Shown here: positions 57,060-64,000 of the stretch, one piece after another | Numbering within the stretch: the stretch's first letter is position 1 | Layout of the letters: every line of letters starts with the position of its first letter | Assembly: GCA_947683625.1 (NCBI GenBank) | Contig: CANTUR010000069.1 | Location: 4,898,001-4,962,000 of the forward strand | Reading direction: 5' to 3' | DNA length: 64,000 bases | Source: Mallotus nudiflorus | Lineage: Eukaryota; Streptophyta; Magnoliopsida; Malpighiales; Euphorbiaceae | Notes under the pieces: model-generated | What the model saw: the letters and a program-made list of their open reading frames with translations, nothing else | Told to the model about the DNA's origin: nothing | Database searches by the model: none | Made by a program: the position numbers and the translations under genes

Positions 57060-57654
57060 CCCATAATGATATGGCCCAAGGTGTTAAGGCCCAAGATGAA
57101 AAGACTATTGTTGTGTTACGTGATTCAACACATAGTGGAAAATTTAAAACTTTAATTATAAACCTAAACCAAGATCCATGCAATTCGATCAATTGATTTG
57201 ATTAGGGTTTCTAAAATTTTACTATAGATGAAAATCAGGAAAGAATAATGGAAGGTTGAGAGGAGGTTCACACCAATGACACCTTACCTTAAGCTTTTTG
57301 TTCTCTTTTGTAAGATGAAGTTGTCTCTAAAAGAATACACCCTCCACAAGTATCCACATGAATAACCCTTTGAAAAATGAATGTGTAATGTGTGCTAGCA
57401 CCTTTTAATTGTCTCACCACTCAAAATAAAAAGTTTATATTTCATTTTTCTTAAAAGGGAGAGAAAAATGAATTAAGGTGGAAGAAATAAAATAAGGTAA
57501 GTGAAACCCTAGAGAATATGATATATTTATAGACCTCTCAATTAGGGTTTCACTTACCAAAATGAATTTTGGTATATTCCATTTATTCCAATTCTGATTT
57601 TATTTAAATACCAAATCATAAATAATTTCCTATTTATTTAAGATAACTATTACT

Positions 57655-57698
<44 letters not shown>

Positions 57699-58558
57699 TG
57701 CGTGCGCGAATTATTTTTTTTATTTCCATAGAGTTTTATTGGGCTTGCTAAACCCATATTCATTTGGGCATGTTCTAAGTGTATAACCCTATAGGTTCAC
57801 ATGACGCTGGTAGTGGGCCTAAAATCCCTATTTAGACCTACAAATCATAAGTGGCCTCTAGCAAAGCATTAGGACTACCCAAGTCATGTGAAGGTCAATA
57901 ATCTAACATATCCTAATTTATAGTAAATACTTTAATCCCTTTGTTACATAATATATTGATTGAATATAAGGCATAGCTTCAATCATCCTTATATAATTCA
58001 ATCATATTATTTCTTAACTGCAAGTAGACTGAGAATGATAACTCTTTATAAATTCACTTTTAGCATGGCCACACATTTTCCATAGTATATCTTATCAAGG
58101 GGCCCATAGATATCTTACTCAGATTAAATGAGGGAAAAATTCCTTTTCGATCCCTCACATTCGTCACATAACTCATTTAATATCCAACAATAATTTATTT
58201 TATCATCATGTTACAGACAATGTTAGATTGTGTCAAAATACAAAATAATATTCTTATGATGGGTCAATCCAGTGCATTATTTCTCAAATAATATCTCATA
58301 CTCATGATTAGTAAAATATAATCATTAGTCAACACTATACTAGCCTTAACACATTATTATGACTATGGATAATTTAAATAGAACTCATATTTAATCTATG
58401 GGTTTTACTATCAAGTCATATACTTGATGACCTTAGGAAGAATTGAATATTCAAGTAATCATCATAATATAAAATGAAAATGAAAATGCCTCTTTATTAA
58501 TAAAATGATAAATTTAAAACATGGTCATACATGATTGACCTAGTGCATATCACTAATA
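57060..58558 (-). repeat. 3' LTR of Angela-like element 2
   Basis: On the minus strand starts TATTAGTGATATGCAC at 58558. The end expected from element 1 (CAACA) falls at 57109, but alignment with the 5' LTR copy continues about 50 bp further (GGCCCAAGGTGTTAAGGC). TATA box ATATTTATAGAC (+ strand, 57523-57534). A compound TA/CA microsatellite lies at 57655-57700. About 1.45-1.50 kb long. Confidence 0.8.
57655..57710. repeat. (TA)n(CA)n compound microsatellite
   Basis: About nine TA units followed by about thirteen CA units and a short CG/TG tail, inside the LTR. Confidence 0.98.
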
Positions 58559-58569
58559 ATCTCCCATTT
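58559..58569 (-). promoter_or_regulatory. Polypurine tract of Angela-like element 2
   Basis: Minus strand AAATGGGAGAT next to the LTR start, close to AGTGGGAGAT of element 1. Confidence 0.75.
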
Positions 58570-58629
58570 GCACTTAACCCAATCTATATTAAAACTAATA
58601 CCCATGGACCTAGTATGACTGTCATGCTT

Positions 58630-60060
58630 AGGCTATGGAAGAGGCTTAGTCAGTGGATTAGCAACATTATCATTTATAGGTACTCTGCATATCATCATGT
58701 CTTCTCTCTCAATGATTTCTCGAATGAGAAGATAATGCCTAAGTATGTGTTTGGATCTCTGATGTGATATGGACCCTTTAGCTTGAGCTATAACTCCATT
58801 ATTGTCATAATACAAGTTCACTAGATCTAATATACTTGGAATAACACCTAGTCTAGTTATGAACTTCTTAATCCAAACAACTTCCTTAGGTAGTTATATA
58901 CTCAACTTTTGTTGTAGAATCAACAACGGTGTCTTGCTTAGAACTCCTCCAACTCACTACACCTCCATTCAAACAAAACACATAACTTGACTGTGATAAA
59001 AAATCATCCTTGTCAGTTTGGAAGTTGGCATCCATTTAACCATTTACAATTAGCTCATCTTCCTAACCACCATATAATAAAAATGCATCTTTAGTTATTC
59101 TTAAGTACTTAAGGATATTTTTAACTGCTGTCTAGTGACTTTTACCTAGGTCTGCCTGGTATCTTCTTATTATGCTTAAGGCATAACAAACATTAGGTCG
59201 AGTACACAATATTGTATACATGATAGGTCTAATAGCATAAGCATATAGAATCTTACTCATGTGGTCTCGCTTATCTTGTGTCATAGGACACCGAGTCTTA
59301 TTGAGACTAATGCCATGTGACATTGGCAAGAATCCTCTCTTAGAGTCTTGCATGCTAAACCTATTCAATACCTTATCAATGTAAATTCTTTTACTTAGGC
59401 TAATAAGCCTTTTAGATCTATCTCTATAGATCTTGATGTCTAATATATAAGTGGCTTCACCCAAGTCTTTCATTAAGAAACAATTCCCTAGCCATGATTT
59501 AACATTTTGTAAAATAAGGATAACATTTCCAATGAGTAGTATGTCATTAACATACAGCACTACTAACCTTCTTGTAGATATAAGGTTCATCTTCATTCTT
59601 AATGAAGCCAAACTCTTTGGCTGCTTCATTAAAATGAAGATTCCAACCTTAAGATGCTTGCTTCAGTCCATAAATGGACCTTTGAAGCTTGCATACCTTT
59701 TCAAAATTCTTAGGATTGAAAAACCCTCTACCTGTGTCATGTACACATCAAGTAAGTTTCCATTAAGAAACATTGTTTTGACATCCATTTGCCACATCTC
59801 ATAATCATAGTATGCAGCTACAATAAGGAGAATTTGAATACATTTTAGTATAACAACTAGTGAAAAGGCTTCATCATAGTCTATACCATGTGTTTTTTTA
59901 AAACCCTTTATAACCAATCTTGCCTTAAAGGTATGCACATTGCCATCCATGTCTATTTTCTTTTTAAAAACCCATTTGCATCCAATAGTTTTTAAGCCAT
60001 CAGTTTGGTCAATCAAGGTCTATACTTAATTATAATTAGGATTCTAGCCATTTCATAGAG
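58630..60060 (-). pseudogene. Angela-like element 2 RT-RNase H
   Basis: RT starts at about 60016: DGLKTIGCKWVFKKKIDMDG, then KARLVIKGFKKTHGIDYDEA and MWQMDVKTMFLNGN. After a frameshift near 59660 it continues MKQPKSLASLRMKMN and LYVNDILLIGN, so the active site (59543-59554) is YVND. Next LGEATYILDIKIYRDRSKRL, RPNVCYALSIIRRYQADLGK. RNase H ends LYYDNNGVIAQAKGSISHQR, SKHILRHYLLIREI and PLTKPLP with a stop at 58633-58635. It aligns along its length with 396-1865 on the + strand. Several stops and frameshifts. The + strand frames at 58531 and 59451 are shadows. Confidence 0.9.
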
Positions 60061-61110
60061 TCAAGACTACTTATGGCCTCTTGATAGGATGTGGGCTCAT
60101 ATTGATATGCAATTAACACATCATTATCATCAGTTATGAGAAGTCCATATCTCATAGGGATTTGACGTGTCCTACCAAACCTCCTTAAGCCTTCTAATAC
60201 TTGTGCAAGTTTAATTGTAACTTGTTGATTTAGCTGTGGTTCTATACTTAGTATAATGCTATTTTATGGTATTGAATTTCTTTAAGTTGCACTATGCTCC
60301 CACTAGTTCCTTTGGAAATAAATTCTCTCTCCAAAAATACACCATTCCGAGCAACAAAACTTTATTCTCAAAAGCATTGTAGAAGTAATATCCTTTAGTT
60401 TCTTTAGGATATCCCACAAAAAGGTATTTATCAAATTTGGGTGCTAGTTTATTTGAGATTTAATGCTTCATATAAGCTTCACAACCCTAAATCCTAAGAA
60501 AAGACAAACGAGGAGTTTTTTCAGTCCACATCTCATATGGTGTCTTTTCAATTTCCCTTAATGGAACTCTATTGAAGATGAACACAACAGTTTCTAAACC
60601 ATATCCCCAAAAAGAGATTAGAACATCAAACTAACTCATCATTAATTGAACCATATCCAATAAAGTTTGATTTTTTTGTTTGGACACACCATTCCATTAG
60701 GATGTACCTAGAGGAATCAATTGTGAAATAATCCTACAATCTCTAAGATGACATATAAATTTTTGGTTTAAAAATTCACCACCTTGATTAGATCTTAATG
60801 TTTTAGTAGTTTTACAAAGTTGATTTTGTACTTCATTCTTGAAAACTTTGAACTTTTCAAAAGATTCAGATTTATATTTCATTAGATAGACATAGCCATA
60901 TCTATTTAAACCAACTGTGAAAGTGATGAAGTACTGAAAAACTCCTCTAACAGTTGAGCTTAATGGTCCATATAAATCTGAATGTATAAGGCCCAATAAG
61001 TCGTTAGCCCTTTTGCCTTTTCTAGTAAAAGACATTTTAGTCATTTTTCTTAGTAAACAAGATTCACATGTTTCAAATGATTCATAATTAAATGAATTCA
61101 AAAACCCATT
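60061..61110 (-). pseudogene. Angela-like element 2 integrase
   Basis: The open frame 61101-60697 reads SFETCESCLLRKMTKMSF (the two zinc cysteines), GLIHSDLYGPLSS with the first catalytic aspartate and LRSNQGGEFL at about 60795-60769, where SDRGGE is normal, so the second aspartate is asparagine. The two zinc histidines (WHCCLGHINEKR) lie just upstream at about 61165-61130 in another frame. Downstream frames give SFLRI-GCEAYMKH and DKYLFVGYPKETKGYYFYNA at about 60437-60372, matching the start of this window. Integrase would insert the cDNA. It is inactive by motif. Confidence 0.9.
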
Positions 61111-61620
61111 TTAGTGAAGCTTTGAAATGCGTTTCTCATTTATGTGGCCTAAACAACAATGCCAAAGATAGGTAGTGTTTAAATCATTAGATTTAAACTT
61201 TTTTGTAAATTTTATAAATTGACTTTTCATTAGTGTCTTCAACATTTAGAACATAAAGACTACTAGTGCGTGGAGCAAATCCACAAAAAATGTTATCACG
61301 ATAAATATTACATTTATTATTCCTAATAATAAATTCAAAACCTTTATTATCCAAAAAAGAAATAGAAATAATATTCCTACACATAGTAGGCATATAATAA
61401 CAATTTTCCAAATTTAAAATACATCCACTAGGAAAAGTTAACTCATAAGTCCCTACAGTTAAAGCATCAACTCTTGCTCCATTGCCAACTCATAGATCTA
61501 TTTCAACTCTAGCCAATGATGTACTCCTTTTTAGACCCTACACATTAGTACAAATGTGAGTTCCTGATCCAATATCTAATACCCAATAATCAGAAGTAGA
61601 TAAATTAATTTTTATAATAT
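61111..61620 (-). pseudogene. Angela-like element 2 protease
   Basis: Reads YWVLDIGSGTHICTNV at about 61587-61540, where the active triad DTG/DSG has become DIG, then VGNGARVDALTVGTYELTFP. The frame at 61411-61193 gives MENCYYMPTMCRNIISISFL, FIIRNNKCNIY and IFCGFAPRTSSLYVLNVED. This order (protease, then CYYVP--SRNIISIS, then the pre-integrase) is standard. It would cut the gag-pol polyprotein. Confidence 0.85.
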
Positions 61621-61639
61621 GAATACCTAAAGCCATAGT

Positions 61640-62499
61640 CGCACTACCTTTATTCTTATTCAGATCATTCATATATAGCTTGTAATTTCTTTTCCAATGA
61701 CCTGGCTCATTGCAGAAAAAGCATATTCCCTCCTTTAGTGGCTTTGCTTGGGGTTCAGCTTTGGACTTGGGCTTGGGCTTTGGCTTTGGCTTCTAAAAGC
61801 CTTTAGGAGCCTTGCCTTTTCCCTTTTCAACCTTTTTCATACCCTTTCCCTTATTGACCATTAGAGCATCTTTAATGAAATTCTTGATGTTCTTTTAAGT
61901 AGTTTTAAGCATCCCATGCAACTCTGAAATAATTTTTTCCATACTATGCATATTGAAATTCATGATGAAACCATCATAAGCTTCAGGCAAAGAATGGAGA
62001 ATAATATCAATAGCCAATTCTCGTTCTATCTTAAGACCAAGTTTGTCTAAGTGTTTAAGATGACCCTTCATCTTGAGAACATGAGGACTAATAAAGCCAC
62101 TGGCAGTCAGTTTACAGGAGAGCAATGCCCTTATGGTATTGAACCTTTTAATTATGCTTTCTTTTTTAACATTTCCTTGAGATGGCCTATCATAGTATAA
62201 GTCTCAATTTCCATCAGTTACTTTTAAAGCTTAGACTTTATGCATCCAAGCATGAGACAAGTGACATCTACTAAATCATTGAGATGCTTACTATAGGCAT
62301 CCTTTTATGCTCTAGGAGCATTAGCAGTTGTTTCCTCTAGGATGGGTTGATTAAGGATATATTCATTTCTTTCTTACCTAAGAATAATTCTTAGATTTCT
62401 TTCTTACCTAAGATACCATTCAAGAAAGTTAGTCCCATTTAACTTATCCTTCTCAAGGATCGATCACAGTGACATGGTAAGTGTAGTGTTTAATGTCAT
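61640..62499 (-). pseudogene. Angela-like element 2 gag
   Basis: Likely start ATG at 62499-62497: MTLNTTLTMSL, a stop, then SILEKDKLNGTNFLEW, the usual KLNG-NF--W opening. A 24-bp local duplication of TTTCTTTCTTACCTAAGA (+ strand, 62368-62415) disrupts this end. The open frame 62125-61895 reads LSCKLTASGFISPHVLKMKG, HLDKLGLKIERELAIDIILH and YDGFIMNFNMH, the UBN2-type core. A proline-lysine repeat (KPKPKPKPKSK at about 61770) precedes the zinc knuckle CFFCNEPGHWKRNYKLY, whose last cysteine is tyrosine. Gag packs the RNA. Confidence 0.9.
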
Positions 62500-62511
62500 T
62501 ATCTACAACAA

Positions 62512-62589
<78 letters not shown>

Positions 62590-63631
62590 ATATGTGTGTG
62601 TGTGTAGAGTACATTCAGTTTTATTATGAAAGAGGCATAAGAAAACTCTCACTAAATTTTTATAAATTATAAAACCCTCAAAATAATTTCAATAATTGAA
62701 ATTTCTTAGTGGGCCAAGATCCATATTTTACCCTACTTCAAGTCAGCTTTAGCTTATCACTTAATGTGTGGCTATTTAGGTAGGTAACACTTTACCAAGC
62801 TTATCTCATGTAATTCTTAGATAAGTATAGGATATTAACATCACATGTACCAACATATCCTGTCAAGTGCCCTAGGTCCACCATTTTGATAACCTAGTTA
62901 AGTCTAACCAACTCAAACATATGAATATCACCATTATCCATTTTATCTTATTTAGATGGCATTATACACAATGCTTTGGCATTTTAATGACTTAATATTA
63001 AATGAGGTTTTAATTAATTTTTATCTTATTTAGTTATTGTTATATTGCATCACATACAAGACATCTCATACATGGCATCATATACATAACATACTAACAC
63101 AATATGATAAATGCGACATAGCATGGACAATATTTAAGTTGATCTTCATAAGCCAATAAGAAGATTAAAGGTCACATCTATGTGATATTACAAAAACAAA
63201 ACTGAGCCTTGAATTTGGATCTCCATCTTCCATGAACCTCCTTATTAGGTTCCCACCTTAAATCTCCATCCTAGGCCTTAAGCTTGAATTTTCACCTTAG
63301 GTCTTAATTTATATAACTTGTTGTAATTAAGACTATTTTATTCCTATCTAATAAAATAAAATAATTATAACAAATAAAAAAAATCACAGGTCATATTTAA
63401 AAATTACAACCCAATAAAATAATAAAATAATAAAATCCAATCACATTGGTCTAAGGGCCATGCTATGCACCACACATTTAACAATAAACACATATTGCAT
63501 AATAATTCAATTTACACATTAATTTAATTATTATGTTCAAAATAAATAGTGTGACAATTCCATACGGGATCAAAGGGTAGCGCCCCTAGTGGGGTTTAAA
63601 GGGCGCACCCATGGCAGTGGTCCTATTATTG
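62500..63631 (-). other. Leader of Angela-like element 2
   Basis: About 1.1 kb between gag and the 5' LTR, no ORF. It has a TA/TG microsatellite next to gag (62509-62605) and a GC-richer block near the LTR (CATACGGGATCAAAGGGTAG, GCGCCCCTAGTGGGG at 63590). I could not find a TGGTATCAGAGC-type primer site at the LTR edge. Confidence 0.6.
62509..62605. repeat. (TA)n(TG)n microsatellite
   Basis: About seven TA units, then a long TG run with a few TATG interruptions, about 95 bp in all, ten bases upstream of the gag ATG on the minus strand. Confidence 0.98.
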
Positions 63632-64000
63632 GCCTATAATGATGTGGCCCAAGGTGTTAAGGCCTAAGATGATAAGACCTATTATTGGGTTACATGATTC
63701 AACATGCAGTGGAAAATTAAAAAATGTAATCACAAACTCGAACCAAGATCCATGCAATTTAATTAATTGAATTGATTAGGGTTTTCAAAACCTTACCACA
63801 AAAGAAAATTAGGCAAGAATGATGGAAGGTTGAGAAGAGGTTCACACCGGTACACCCTACCTCGAGCTTTTCATTTTCTTTTATCGGATGAAGACATCTC
63901 CAAAAGAATATGCTCTCCACAAATATCCACATGAATAGCCCTTTAAAAAATGAATGTGACATGTGTGCTAGCACCTTTTTATTGTCTCATAACTCAAAAT
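63632..64000 (-). repeat. 5' LTR of Angela-like element 2, cut by window end
   Basis: Aligns with 57060-57430 in the same orientation (GGCCCAAGGTGTTAAGG, CCAAGATCCATGCAATT, GTGTGCTAGCACCTTTT). The window ends inside it, so the two LTRs can be compared only over about 370 bp. The minus frame at 63759-63974 is an LTR frame like 3124-3342 and is not a gene. Confidence 0.85.

Overview
The window looks like a repeat-rich, AT-rich piece of a plant nuclear genome, most likely a dicot. I cannot name the species. I found no intact cellular gene, no rRNA or tRNA gene and no CRISPR array. Almost everything recognisable is decayed LTR-retrotransposon sequence: Ty1/copia of two broad kinds (an Angela/BARE-like kind with 1.5-kb or 2.2-kb LTRs, and a SIRE-like kind), Ty3/gypsy of the Tat/Ogre kind, and Ty3/gypsy of the Athila kind. 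One short DNA transposon (a Mutator-type MITE) is also present. Lineage names rest on remembered motif patterns, not on a search.

Layout. 1-3453: tail of an Angela-like pol (+) and its 3' LTR. 3454-5575: nothing recognised. 5576-9698: 5' part of a Tat element on the minus strand (LTR, primer site, leader, gag), inserted at a SIRE RT. 9699-13540: SIRE copy A (RT-RNase H, long 3' region, PPT, LTR). 13531-23070: SIRE copy B (LTR end, PBS, gag, PR, pre-RT segment, RT-RNase H, 3' region, PPT, LTR start), cut by three LTR pieces from two other copia families. 23071-25034: very AT-rich spacer. 25044-25571: MULE-type MITE with a perfect 9-bp target duplication. 25633-31850: Athila-like element with gag, PR, RT-RNase H and IN. 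31900-36850: AT-rich, mostly unassigned. 36860-38140: second Tat gag and leader (-). 40502-56551: a copia element ('copia-3', 2.2-kb LTR) apparently split by a large Tat element (+). That Tat element holds pol, two antisense open frames (one DUF7745-like, one plant-mobile-domain-like), palindrome clusters, tandem repeats, PPT and 3' LTR. 57060-64000: nearly full Angela-like element (-) whose 5' LTR runs off the window.

How the parts relate. Each element once encoded gag-protease-integrase-RT/RNase H in its lineage's order. All are now broken by stops, frameshifts, deletions and lost catalytic residues, mostly of a G-to-A/C-to-T kind that fits decay of methylated DNA. The most unusual region is 40.9-52.3 kb, where a Tat-type retrotransposon carries host-like domain ORFs antisense to pol, flanked by repeated palindromes with core AGGYGATCRCCT that also occur in its LTR.
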